DNA of 64,000 nt from Asanoa hainanensis (GTDB lineage: Bacteria; Actinomycetota; Actinomycetes; Mycobacteriales; Micromonosporaceae). Every line of letters begins with the position of its first letter. The first letter of the stretch is position 1. The stretch spans positions 721,423 through 785,422 of the forward strand of contig NZ_FZPH01000002.1 in the NCBI RefSeq assembly GCF_900188485.1. The letters are read 5' to 3'. The position numbers and the translations under genes were made by a program. Positions 16,290-23,680 of the stretch are shown here, piece by piece. Under the pieces are notes generated by a model, which saw only the letters and a program-made list of their open reading frames with translations, made no database searches and was not told the origin of the DNA.

Positions 16290-17474
16290 ATGAGCGGCAA
16301 ACTGAGCGGGTTCCGGGTCCTGGTCTCCGGCGCGGGCATCGCCGGCCCCGCGCTGGCCTGCCGGCTCGCCGACGCCGGCGCCGAGACCACCGTGGTCGAG
16401 GTGGCGCCCAGGTTGCGCACCAGCGGGTTCGCTGTCGACTTCCGGGGTCCGACGCACCTGCGGGTGCTGGAGCGGCTCGGCGTGCTCGACGACCTCAAGG
16501 CGGTGCAGACCCACGCCGGCGCGATGCGGACGGTCGACGCCGCCGGGAAGACGATCTTCGAGCTACCGGCCGAGTTCGCGGGCGGCGACGTCGAGGTCCG
16601 CCGGCGGGACCTGACCGCGGTGCTGCACCGGCGCAGCGCGGACCGCGCCCGCTACGTCTTCGGCGACTCGATCGCCGCCATCGACGAGCGCGGCCGGGCC
16701 GGCGTCGAGGTCCAGTTCAAGAGCGGCAGCAGCGGCGTGTACGACGCGGTGGTGGGCGCCGACGGCATCCACTCGACGGTCCGGCGGCTGGCGATGGGTC
16801 CCGAGGAGCGGTTCGTGAAGCACCTCGGCTACCACATCGCCGGTTGGGACCTGCCCAACGACGTGGGCGCGTTGACCGTCTCGCAGCAATACAACGTGCC
16901 CGGGCGGATGGCCAGCGTCGCCGCCGACGACCGCGACCCGAGCCGGGCCGGTGCGCTGACGGTCTGGGCGTCCAAGCCGCTCGGCATCGGCTGGCAGGAC
17001 CTCGACGCGCAGAAGGCCGTGGTCCGTCAGGCTTTCGGCGGGCTCGGCTGGCACGTGCCCCGGTTGCTGGCCGGGCTCGCCGACGCGCCGGACCTCTACT
17101 TCGACGCGATCAGCCGGGTCTCCGTGCCGACGCTGCACAAAGGACGGATCGCGCTGCTCGGCGACGCCGCGTGGGGCGTGACCCTCGGCGGCATGGGTGT
17201 CGGCACGGGCGTGGTCGGCGCCTATGTGCTGGCCGGCGAGTTGGCCCGCACGAGCGGCGATGTCACGGCCGCGTTCGCGGCCTACGAGCAACGGATGCGG
17301 TCGTACGCGGGGCGCTGGCAGAAGGGCGCGAGCCCGGGTCATTTCCTGGCCCCGGCGACCCGCACCGGGCTGTGGCTGCGCGACACGATGTTCCGCCGGG
17401 CGGCCGTCCGGCGGCTGCTGGTCAGCAGCTCGACCGCCCTGGCCAGCGCGGCGGACCTGCCGGACTATCCGTAA
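16290..17474 (+). CDS. FAD-dependent monooxygenase
   Basis: A 394-residue class-A flavin monooxygenase (PHBH fold). VLVSGAGIAGPALACRLADAGAETTVVE at the N-terminus is the FAD GxGxxG motif; VVGADGIHSTVRR is the DG motif; GRIALLGDAAWGVTLGGMGVGTGVVGAYVLAGEL is the GD motif that contacts the FAD ribityl chain. These enzymes hydroxylate aromatic or polyketide-like substrates with NAD(P)H. The ATG at 16290 follows GAGAGGA. Under probable control of the divergent TetR gene, it resembles drug- or phenolic-inactivating monooxygenases, but the substrate is unknown. Confidence 0.94.
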   Translation: MSGKLSGFRVLVSGAGIAGPALACRLADAGAETTVVEVAPRLRTSGFAVDFRGPTHLRVLERLGVLDDLKAVQTHAGAMRTVDAAGKTIFELPAEFAGGDVEVRRRDLTAVLHRRSADRARYVFGDSIAAIDERGRAGVEVQFKSGSSGVYDAVVGADGIHSTVRRLAMGPEERFVKHLGYHIAGWDLPNDVGALTVSQQYNVPGRMASVAADDRDPSRAGALTVWASKPLGIGWQDLDAQKAVVRQAFGGLGWHVPRLLAGLADAPDLYFDAISRVSVPTLHKGRIALLGDAAWGVTLGGMGVGTGVVGAYVLAGELARTSGDVTAAFAAYEQRMRSYAGRWQKGASPGHFLAPATRTGLWLRDTMFRRAAVRRLLVSSSTALASAADLPDYP

Positions 17475-17513
17475 CCGGGATCACAGCGCGCGCGGAGGCG
17501 CGGAGCGCTAGCG

Positions 17514-17531
17514 TTCTGACAGTTGTCAGAA
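17514..17531. promoter_or_regulatory. Palindromic operator upstream of cupin gene
   Basis: TTCTGACA-gt-TGTCAGAA is a perfect 8-bp inverted repeat with 2-bp centre, 22 bp before the cupin ATG. Its size and spacing fit a TetR-family operator. It differs from the tetR/monooxygenase operator, so the responsible regulator is probably encoded elsewhere. Confidence 0.65.
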
Positions 17532-17552
17532 GCTCAGAACGGGGATAGTGAA

Positions 17553-18071
17553 ATGAGCCTGCCATTCCAGGACGTGGCCGCCGACGATCCGCGCTACACC
17601 AGGCGAGGCGCGATGTTCGTGCCGGCCGGCGAGGGAATCCAGCGCTGGGTCTGGGGCGACATTTACTCGGTCAAGGCCACCAAGGACAACACCAACGGCC
17701 TGCTCGGCTTCGTCGAGGCGTCGGTGCCGCCCGGCGGCGGGCCGGTGGCACACGTGCACAACCGCGACAGCGAGGCGTTCTACGTGCTCGACGGGCAGCT
17801 CGAGTTCCTCGACGGCGACGAGACCCGCATCGCGCGCTCCGGTGACTTCGTCTTCGTGCCGCCGGGCATCCGCCACCGGTTCCTGAACACGGGCCTGCAC
17901 ACGGCCAAGATGCTGTTCCTGTTCAGCCCTGGCGGGCTGGAGCAGTCCTTCGTGGTCGGCGGCGACGAGCCCGTGCCCGGCCAGCCGGTGCCGGCCTGGG
18001 ATCAGAAGCGGGGCGCGCGGATGGCCGCGGAGATCAGCCACCTCGAACTCGACACGGACATCCTGCCCTAA
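17553..18071 (+). CDS. Cupin domain protein
   Basis: A 172-residue single-domain cupin. The two cupin motifs are visible: [27 protein letters not shown] (G-x5-H-x-H-x-E-type metal ligands) and [16 protein letters not shown] with the last His. Similar small cupins act as quercetinase-like dioxygenases, isomerases or non-enzymatic sensors. The start ATG at 17553 has GGGGAT upstream. It has its own palindromic operator and follows the monooxygenase gene by 78 bp. Function not assigned. Confidence 0.88.
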   Translation: MSLPFQDVAADDPRYTRRGAMFVPAGEGIQRWVWGDIYSVKATKDNTNGLLGFVEASVPPGGGPVAHVHNRDSEAFYVLDGQLEFLDGDETRIARSGDFVFVPPGIRHRFLNTGLHTAKMLFLFSPGGLEQSFVVGGDEPVPGQPVPAWDQKRGARMAAEISHLELDTDILP

Positions 18072-18162
18072 CCCTGGAGAGTTCCCCCGATCGGGGCGCG
18101 TCTGCCGGCCGGCCAGCGTCGTTAGGCCCAAGGCTGGTTGGCAGACGACCCCGGGGGCTGTT

Positions 18163-19911
18163 TTGACGTCCGTAGTTCCAAAGCCGATCGTTACGCGTCC
18201 ATGGCCGGTGCGGGACCAGCCGCACGGGAACGCCCTGTCGCGGCTGATCCGCACCACCGACGCGAAGCAGATCGGGATCCTGTACCTCACGACGAGCCTC
18301 GGGTTCTTCGTCGCCGGCGGCATCATGGCGCTGTTGATGCGCGCCGAGCTCGCCCGGCCCGGCATGCAGTTCCTGTCGCCTGAGCAGTACAACCAGCTGT
18401 TCACGATGCACGGCACGATCATGCTGCTGCTGTTCGCGACGCCGATCCTCTTCGCCTTCGCGAACTTCGTGGTCCCGTTGCAGATCGGCGCACCCGACGT
18501 CGCGTTCCCGCGGCTCAACGCTTTCGCGTACTGGCTCTACCTGTTCGGTGGCTCGCTCGTGCTGCTCGGGTTCCTCACCCCGAGCGGGGCGGCCGACTTC
18601 GGCTGGTTCGCGTACACGCCGCTGAGCGACGTCGAGAACTCGCCGGGCATCGGGCCGAACATGTGGGTGATCGGTCTGATCATCTCGGGTCTGGGCACGA
18701 TCCTCGGCGCGGTCAACATGATCACCACGGTCGTCACGCTGCGGGCGCCGGGCATGACGATGTTCCGGATGCCGATCTTCACCTGGAACATCCTGATCAC
18801 CAGCGTGCTGGTCATCATGGTCTTCCCGCTGCTGGCGGCAACCCTGTTCGCGTTGGGCGCCGACCGGATCCTCGACGCGAAGGTGTACGAGCCGTCCCAC
18901 GGCGGCCCGCTGCTCTGGCAACACCTGTTCTGGTTCTTCGGCCATCCCGAGGTCTACATCGTCGCGCTGCCGTTCTTCGGCATCGTCACCGAGGTCATCC
19001 CGGTCTTCTCCCGCAAGCCGCTGTTCGGCTACAAGGGCCTGGTCGGTGCGACGATCGCGATCGCGGCGCTATCGATGAGCGTGTGGGCGCACCACATGTT
19101 CGCGACCGGCCAGGTGCTGCTGCCGTTCTTCAGCTTCCTCAGCTATCTCATCGCGGTGCCGACCGGCGTGAAGTTCTTCAACTGGATCGGCAGCATGTGG
19201 CGCGGCCAGATAACGTTCGAGACGCCGATGCTGTTCTCCATCGGCTTCCTGGTCACGTTCCTGCTCGGTGGCCTGACTGGCGTGCTGCTGGCCAGCCCAC
19301 CCGTGGACTGGCACGTGTCCGACTCGTACTTCGTGGTCGCGCACTTCCACTACGTGCTCTTCGGCACGATCGTGTTCGCCGTCTACTCGGGCATCTACTT
19401 CTGGTTCCCGAAGATGTTCGGCCGCATGCTCGACGACCGGCTGGGCAAGATCCACTTCTGGCTGACCTTCGTCGGCTTCCACACCACGTTCCTGGTGCAG
19501 CACTGGTTGGGCGCGGAAGGCATGCCCCGGCGGTACGCGGACTACCGGCCGGACGACGGCTTCACCACGCTCAACGAGATCTCCACGATCGGCGCGTTCA
19601 TCCTCGGCGCTTCGACGCTGCCGTTCATCTACAACTGCTGGAAGGCGTACAAGGCCGGTCCCGTGGTGTTGGCCGACGACCCGTGGGGGCACGGCAACTC
19701 ACTGGAGTGGGCGACCTCCTCGCCACCGCCGCTGCGCAACTTCGACCGCATGCCGCGGATCCGTTCCGAGCGGCCGGCCTTCGACCAGAAGTTCCCGGAG
19801 CTCGCCGCCGGCCAGCAGTCGATCGCCGGCCCGCCGGAGGGTGGTGCCAAGCCGTTCAGCCGCGAGTCGGACGGCGGGGCCTCGTACCCGGAGGACAAGC
19901 CGCGCCGGTAA
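18163..19911 (+). CDS. ctaD: Cytochrome c oxidase subunit I
   Basis: A 582-residue haem-copper oxidase subunit I with twelve membrane helices. Ligand motifs are all present: FTMHGTIM (low-spin haem a), [10 protein letters not shown] (CuB His cross-linked to Tyr), WAHHMFATG (two CuB His) and [11 protein letters not shown] (haem a3 and a). The start is TTG at 18163, with [16 protein letters not shown] as N-terminus. The C-terminal 70 residues are a hydrophilic tail. The genes for subunits II, III and IV and for the bc1 complex are not in the window, so this is either a second CtaD copy or a gene separated from its operon, as is common in actinomycetes. Confidence 0.97.
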   Translation: MTSVVPKPIVTRPWPVRDQPHGNALSRLIRTTDAKQIGILYLTTSLGFFVAGGIMALLMRAELARPGMQFLSPEQYNQLFTMHGTIMLLLFATPILFAFANFVVPLQIGAPDVAFPRLNAFAYWLYLFGGSLVLLGFLTPSGAADFGWFAYTPLSDVENSPGIGPNMWVIGLIISGLGTILGAVNMITTVVTLRAPGMTMFRMPIFTWNILITSVLVIMVFPLLAATLFALGADRILDAKVYEPSHGGPLLWQHLFWFFGHPEVYIVALPFFGIVTEVIPVFSRKPLFGYKGLVGATIAIAALSMSVWAHHMFATGQVLLPFFSFLSYLIAVPTGVKFFNWIGSMWRGQITFETPMLFSIGFLVTFLLGGLTGVLLASPPVDWHVSDSYFVVAHFHYVLFGTIVFAVYSGIYFWFPKMFGRMLDDRLGKIHFWLTFVGFHTTFLVQHWLGAEGMPRRYADYRPDDGFTTLNEISTIGAFILGASTLPFIYNCWKAYKAGPVVLADDPWGHGNSLEWATSSPPPLRNFDRMPRIRSERPAFDQKFPELAAGQQSIAGPPEGGAKPFSRESDGGASYPEDKPRR

Positions 19912-19945
19912 GGACACGGCGGAAAACCAGGCATCGAAAAATTTC

Positions 19946-19976
19946 GTTAGGTCTATTTACTGTTAGGTTTGTTTAC
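19946..19976. promoter_or_regulatory. Direct repeat in LPMO promoter region
   Basis: GTTAGGTCTATTTAC (19946-19960) and GTTAGGTTTGTTTAC (19962-19976) match at 13 of 15 positions with a 16-bp period, in an unusually AT-rich patch 56-86 bp before the LPMO start. Possible activator or repressor site for the chitin/cellulose gene. Confidence 0.45.
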
Positions 19977-20031
19977 CTTACTCTTGCGGCCAGAAGGGAT
20001 CGGTATCGCTCTATGAAGTGAGGAGGACTTC

Positions 20032-20742
20032 ATGCGTAGACGCATCATGCTTCCGGTGCTGACGGTCGCCGCCCTGCTGGTCTCGATGTTCCTGGCCGCA
20101 CCCGCTCAGGCACACGGCTACATCTCCTCACCGCCGAGTCGGCAGGCGATGTGCGCGCAGGGCCGGGTCGCCAACTGCGGTGACATCGTGTACGAGCCGC
20201 AGAGCGTCGAAGCCCCCAAGGGCTCCATGCAGTGCAACGGAGGCGGCAGCCGCTTCTCCGTCCTCAACGACAACAGCCGGGCCTGGCCCGCGACCTCGGT
20301 CGGCCAGAGCGTGACGTTCAACTGGGTCATCACGGCCCGGCACGCCACCAGCACCTGGGAGTACTTCGTCGGCGGCAGCCGGATCGCCAGCTTCAACGAC
20401 GGCGGCGCCCAGCCCGGCGCGACCAAGTCCCACAACGTCAGCCTCGGCGGCCGCACCGGCCGGCTCACCGTGCTGGCCCGGTGGAACGTCGCCGACACCA
20501 ACAACGCCTTCTACGCCTGTGTCGACCTCCAGGTCGGCAGCGGCGGTGGTGGGACCAACCCGCCGCCGCCTCCGCCGCCGACCAACTGCGGCACCGCGTG
20601 GAGCGCGAGCGCGGTCTACAACGGCGGCGCGATCGTCTCCTACAACGGCCGGCGTTGGCAGGCCCAGTGGTGGACGCAGGGCGAGACGCCCGGCACCACC
20701 GGCGAGTGGGGCGTCTGGCGCGACCAGGGAGCCTGTTCCTGA
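20032..20742 (+). CDS. Secreted AA10 lytic polysaccharide monooxygenase with CBM5/12
   Basis: A 236-residue secreted enzyme. The signal peptide ends APAQA, leaving His28 as the new N-terminus (HGYISSPPSR), one half of the copper histidine brace; His104 in ITARHATSTWEYF is the other. The compact AA10 domain ends near 170, followed by a Gly/Pro linker and a C-terminal CBM5/12-type carbohydrate-binding module (CGTAWSASAVYNGGAIVSYNG, WQAQWWTQGETPG). AA10 enzymes cut crystalline chitin or cellulose oxidatively. The CBM5/12 module favours chitin, but cellulose is possible. AGGAGGA lies 6 nt before the ATG. Followed by a strong hairpin terminator. Confidence 0.95.
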   Translation: MRRRIMLPVLTVAALLVSMFLAAPAQAHGYISSPPSRQAMCAQGRVANCGDIVYEPQSVEAPKGSMQCNGGGSRFSVLNDNSRAWPATSVGQSVTFNWVITARHATSTWEYFVGGSRIASFNDGGAQPGATKSHNVSLGGRTGRLTVLARWNVADTNNAFYACVDLQVGSGGGGTNPPPPPPPTNCGTAWSASAVYNGGAIVSYNGRRWQAQWWTQGETPGTTGEWGVWRDQGACS

Positions 20743-20748
20743 GATTCG

Positions 20749-20779
20749 AGTGGCCCGCGCCGCCTTGGCGCGGGCCACT
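20749..20779. terminator. Hairpin terminator after LPMO gene
   Basis: AGTGGCCCGCGCC at 20749-20761 pairs perfectly with GGCGCGGGCCACT at 20767-20779 over the loop GCCTT, 7 bp past the stop codon. Confidence 0.85.
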
Positions 20780-20780
20780 T

Positions 20781-20840
20781 GCTCTGCATCCATATCCGCA
20801 TCACCTGTCGGGCTGGGTGATGCGTGTATGGAAGCAGAGC
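20781..20840. repeat. 25-bp imperfect inverted repeat (large hairpin)
   Basis: The 25-bp arm at 20781-20805 (begins GCTCTGC, ends GCATCACC) pairs with 20816-20840 (begins GGTGATGC, ends GCAGAGC) with three mismatches around a 10-nt loop. It starts one base after the LPMO terminator and ends 28 bp before the DUF305 start. Compensatory-looking mismatches suggest selection on structure or a small mobile palindrome. Confidence 0.75.
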
Positions 20841-20867
20841 AAAGCCCACCGGCAAGGGAGGTCCGGG

Positions 20868-21422
20868 GTGACGGGACGACGCGCGTTTCTCGCGGCGGTG
20901 CTGCTGTTGGTGGCGGGCTGTGCCGGGCCCGCGCCCGCCGCGCCGGCCCCACCACCACCGTCCTACAACGACACCGACGTGATGTTCCTGCAGATGATGC
21001 TGGCCCACCACGAGCCGGCCGCGAAGCTGTTGACGCTGGGGGAGAAGCAGGCCACCCGGCCGGAGGTCAGGGCGGCCGCGACCGAGCTCTCGGCCGCGCA
21101 GGCGGCCGAGACGACCACCATCCGGGACCGGCTCGCGGGCTGGGACGAGCCGCTGGTCTCCACCGCACACGCCGGCCTGCACGAGGCACACGGCGGCCTG
21201 CCCCTGCTCGACGACGCCGAGCTGCTGCGGTTGGCCGGACTGACGGGGGCCGAGTTCGACAGCACCTTCCTCACGATGCTGATCGGTCACCAGCACGGGG
21301 CGGTGGAGCTGGCCCGCATGGAGACCACGTCGGGCATCGACCCGCCGACGCGCGAGCTCGCGGCCCGCACCGACGAGACCGTCCGCGCCCAGATCCAGAA
21401 ACTGCTCCGGATGGTCGGTTAG
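20868..21422 (+). CDS. DUF305 family lipoprotein
   Basis: A 184-residue lipoprotein with lipobox LLVAGC near residue 17, a Pro/Ala linker and a DUF305 domain. Unlike the paralogue at 2230-2868 it keeps the family metal-type signatures: MMLAHHEPAAKL in the first half and MLIGHQHGAVELARME in the second. It is probably an extracytoplasmic four-helix bundle binding metal; a copper link is known for some relatives but cannot be shown here. The GTG at 20868 follows AAGGGAGG; an ATG at 20820 is in frame but falls inside the large hairpin. Its TAG stop is formed by the TA duplication and first G of the MITE-like element. Confidence 0.88.
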   Translation: MTGRRAFLAAVLLLVAGCAGPAPAAPAPPPPSYNDTDVMFLQMMLAHHEPAAKLLTLGEKQATRPEVRAAATELSAAQAAETTTIRDRLAGWDEPLVSTAHAGLHEAHGGLPLLDDAELLRLAGLTGAEFDSTFLTMLIGHQHGAVELARMETTSGIDPPTRELAARTDETVRAQIQKLLRMVG

Positions 21423-21585
21423 GCCCTGTTTCGTGTCTGCGGCCGGGCTGCGGCGGGCCCAGGCGCCGCCTGGCCGCACGGCACCTTTGCCCGGATACAA
21501 CACCGGTATCCGGGCAAAGCCGCCGCACACCCAGACGACCCCTGGACTCCGCCTCGCCTCGACCCCAGACACGAAACAGGGCCTA
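21420..21585. mobile_element. MITE-like element with 18-bp perfect TIRs and TA duplication
   Basis: GGCCCTGTTTCGTGTCTG at 21422-21439 is repeated exactly inverted at 21566-21583, and both ends are flanked by TA (21420-21421, 21584-21585). The 162-bp interior has no coding capacity. It contains a perfect 13-bp hairpin (CTTTGCCCGGATA at 21485-21497 with TATCCGGGCAAAG at 21507-21519) and a smaller CCAGGC/GCCTGG hairpin near 21460. TA duplications fit IS630/Tc1-type or some IS5-group transposases, none of which is encoded here. It sits between convergent genes and supplies the TAG of each. It may also act as a bidirectional terminator. Confidence 0.8.
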
Positions 21586-22347
21586 GAAAACGACCCGGGC
21601 GGCGGAGAGAGGGCTGTCCTTCGGGAGTTCGACGCCGTCGCGGCCGGAGAGGTGCAGCATCATCGACAGGGTGTCGGCGGTGACCGACTCGACCGGTGCT
21701 CCGCGGCCGAGCTCCCACACGCCACCGGCCGGGCCGGTCAGCTCCAGCCGCAGCGGCGGGCGCTGCCAGCCCTGGTCCAGCTCGCGGACCACCTGGCCGA
21801 CGATCTCGTGGTCATGGTCGTCCACGTCGAACACCCCGCCGGTCGCCCGGGCCAGCTCCATGCGGTGCATCCAGGTGTCGCGCGGCAGGATCACGTCGGC
21901 CAGGTAGCCGAGGTTCGACTCCTGCAGGGGTGACTCCGGGAAGAACCGCAGGGTCGAGATCCGCCGGAACAGCCCTGGCATCAGCCGGATCCGCCGGAGC
22001 GCCACCGGGCCCAGCCGCTGCAGGCGGCCGAACAGCTCGGCCGGCGGCAGCCCACCCAGCTCGTCGATCTGCACCTGGTTGTGCCCGTCGAGGGCGATCT
22101 TGTCGGGATAGCGCTGCCGCGCGACACGCAGCCGGTGCAGCAGCACCGTCGGCTTGGCGAGCTCCTCGTACTGCCCGCAGACGTGGGCCACGACGTCCTT
22201 GACCGTCCAGTCCGGGCAGTCGGTGGGCCTGGCCCAGTCGGCGTCGTCGAGGGACGCCAGCGCGGCGCCGAAGGCGCGCAGCTCCGCCGCGGCCACCTCC
22301 GCCGCCCGGCGCCGGCTCAGCGCTTGCGGCCGGGAGTCGACAACCAT
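21583..22347 (-). CDS. Mycothiol-dependent maleylpyruvate-isomerase family protein
   Basis: A 254-residue protein of the DinB-like maleylpyruvate-isomerase family (TIGR03083 type). PTDCPDWTVKDVVAHVCGQYEEL near residue 45 holds the first metal-binding His; later LPRDTWMHRMELARATGG carries the other conserved His/Glu positions. The C-terminal part has a DUF-type mixed domain (PLRLELTGPAGGVWELG). Such enzymes use mycothiol as thiol cofactor for isomerisation or S-transfer. ATG 22347 has AGAGAGG 8 nt upstream; a GTG at 22356 would sit on that site. The stop is provided by the adjacent MITE-like element. Confidence 0.85.
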   Translation of the reverse strand: MVVDSRPQALSRRRAAEVAAAELRAFGAALASLDDADWARPTDCPDWTVKDVVAHVCGQYEELAKPTVLLHRLRVARQRYPDKIALDGHNQVQIDELGGLPPAELFGRLQRLGPVALRRIRLMPGLFRRISTLRFFPESPLQESNLGYLADVILPRDTWMHRMELARATGGVFDVDDHDHEIVGQVVRELDQGWQRPPLRLELTGPAGGVWELGRGAPVESVTADTLSMMLHLSGRDGVELPKDSPLSAARVVF

Positions 22348-22487
22348 CGCGATCACCTCTCTCTTGGAAAGCTAAGCGCGACACGCCAGGCATTCGTGCC
22401 GAATCCGGCCAACTTCCGTGATTCGCCTTTTATGCGAAGTTTCTCTGCATACAGTCACCCCTGGGAGTGTTGTGAAGGGAGAAACCA

Positions 22488-23201
22488 ATGGGGAAACTGC
22501 GCACGAGGGTGGGCTTGGGCGCGGCGGTGGTCGGGTTCGCGCTGGCGCTGAGCTCGCCGGCGTTCGCGGACGGTGCTCGCTTTCAGATCACCAGTCCGCA
22601 GACCGGCTCGACCATCTCGAACACGCCGACGGTCCGGGGCGTCGGGCAGCCTGGCGCCCGGGTCGCGGTCGAGGCATTGAGCCAGCGGAACAACGACAAC
22701 AACCACTGGAACAACGGCAACGGCAACGGCCAGCCTGGCAACAACGGCCCGGGCACCGGTCCGGCCAACAACGGTCCTGGCGGCCGTCCGAGCACCGGAC
22801 CCAACAACAACGGTCCGGCCAACAACGGCCCAGGCAACGGCCCGGCCAACAACCAGCCGGGCAACAACGGCAACCAGTGGAACGGTGAGCGGCCGACCGA
22901 GAGTGACGCGGAAGCGGCCGGCACCTGCAACACCACGGTCGGCGACAACGGCTACTGGTCCTGCACGATCTCGCCGCGCTTGCGTCCGGGGACCTACCGG
23001 ATCGTCGCACGGCAGAGCATCCCGGGCGGGGGCAACGAGGTCTCCGCCGTCGACAACCTGACGGTGCCCGGCGGCGCGCTGCCGGTCACGCCGGGTCCTG
23101 ACCCGGTCCCGGTCGTCGCGGGCGGCCTGGTGCTGCTCGCCGGTGGCGCCGTCGTCGTCGCCGCGACCCGCACCCGCCGCCGTGGGAAGCACGCGGCCTA
23201 G
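22488..23201 (+). CDS. Secreted Asn/Gly/Pro-rich protein with wall-anchor-like C-terminus
   Basis: A 237-residue exported protein: signal peptide (residues 1-27), a small Ig-like N-terminal part (ITSPQTGSTISNTPTVRGVGQPGARVAV), then a low-complexity Asn/Gly/Pro block (about 70-130, NNGPGNGPANN-like), the second half of the Ig-like fold (NGYWSCTISPRLRPGTYRIVARQ), and a C-terminal LPVTPG, a hydrophobic helix and RTRRRGKHAA. The end resembles a sortase signal (LPxTx, helix, Arg tail), though Pro replaces the usual Gly. The insertion of the repeat inside the Ig-like domain is unusual. GAAGGGAGAAA precedes the ATG. No sortase gene is in the window. Confidence 0.8.
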   Translation: MGKLRTRVGLGAAVVGFALALSSPAFADGARFQITSPQTGSTISNTPTVRGVGQPGARVAVEALSQRNNDNNHWNNGNGNGQPGNNGPGTGPANNGPGGRPSTGPNNNGPANNGPGNGPANNQPGNNGNQWNGERPTESDAEAAGTCNTTVGDNGYWSCTISPRLRPGTYRIVARQSIPGGGNEVSAVDNLTVPGGALPVTPGPDPVPVVAGGLVLLAGGAVVVAATRTRRRGKHAA

Positions 23202-23211
23202 GTGCCCACAC

Positions 23212-23254
23212 CCGAAGTGGAGTCGCCCGCGACCGTGGGCGGCTCCACTTTCGG
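23212..23254. terminator. Hairpin terminator after Asn-rich wall protein
   Basis: CCGAAGTGGAG (23212-23222) pairs with CTCCACTTTCGG (23243-23254, one bulged T), and an inner CGCCC/GGGCG stem extends it. It lies 10 bp past the stop codon. Confidence 0.75.
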
Positions 23255-23269
23255 GGTAAGGACGAGATC

Positions 23270-23680
23270 GTGGAAGACCAGCATGTACGCCCGCCCGGGC
23301 TCGACGACGACACGGTGGCCGCCCTCGGCAAGCTCAGCGAGGCACTGGAGACCGTCGAGCGGGTACGCGGCCACCTCTACTCGATGCACCAGCTCACCGG
23401 GCACGCGGACCTGATGCTCGACCAGGCGGTCGACCTGCTGCGCCGGGCCGGCCACGACGCGCTCGCCGACGAGGTGCGCGACGAGCTCATCGGCCGCAAC
23501 GTCATCGAGGGCCAGTGGACCTACCAGATCGTCGAGGACTACGACGCCGGCTACTACGCGGCCTTCCGGGACGTGGAGGCCAAAGCCCGCGATCAACTAG
23601 CCGGCGGCCGCCGCCACCTCTACGAGGCGGAGATGAAGGAGCGCCGCCGCACCAAAGGTCGCCGCGGCCACGAGGCTTAG
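23270..23680 (+). CDS. Conserved hypothetical protein
   Basis: A 136-residue soluble, mostly helical, strongly charged protein with a GTG start. A Leu/Glu-rich helical N-terminus (TVAALGKLSEALETVERVRGHLYSMHQLTGHADLMLDQAV) is followed by a Tyr-rich middle (GQWTYQIVEDYDAGYYAAF) and a basic tail (KERRRTKGRRGHEA). No known domain is recognised. The pattern resembles uncharacterised actinobacterial proteins. It overlaps by 4 bp the convergent alpha/beta hydrolase gene. Codon use is typical for the region, which supports coding. Confidence 0.75.
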   Translation: MEDQHVRPPGLDDDTVAALGKLSEALETVERVRGHLYSMHQLTGHADLMLDQAVDLLRRAGHDALADEVRDELIGRNVIEGQWTYQIVEDYDAGYYAAFRDVEAKARDQLAGGRRHLYEAEMKERRRTKGRRGHEA

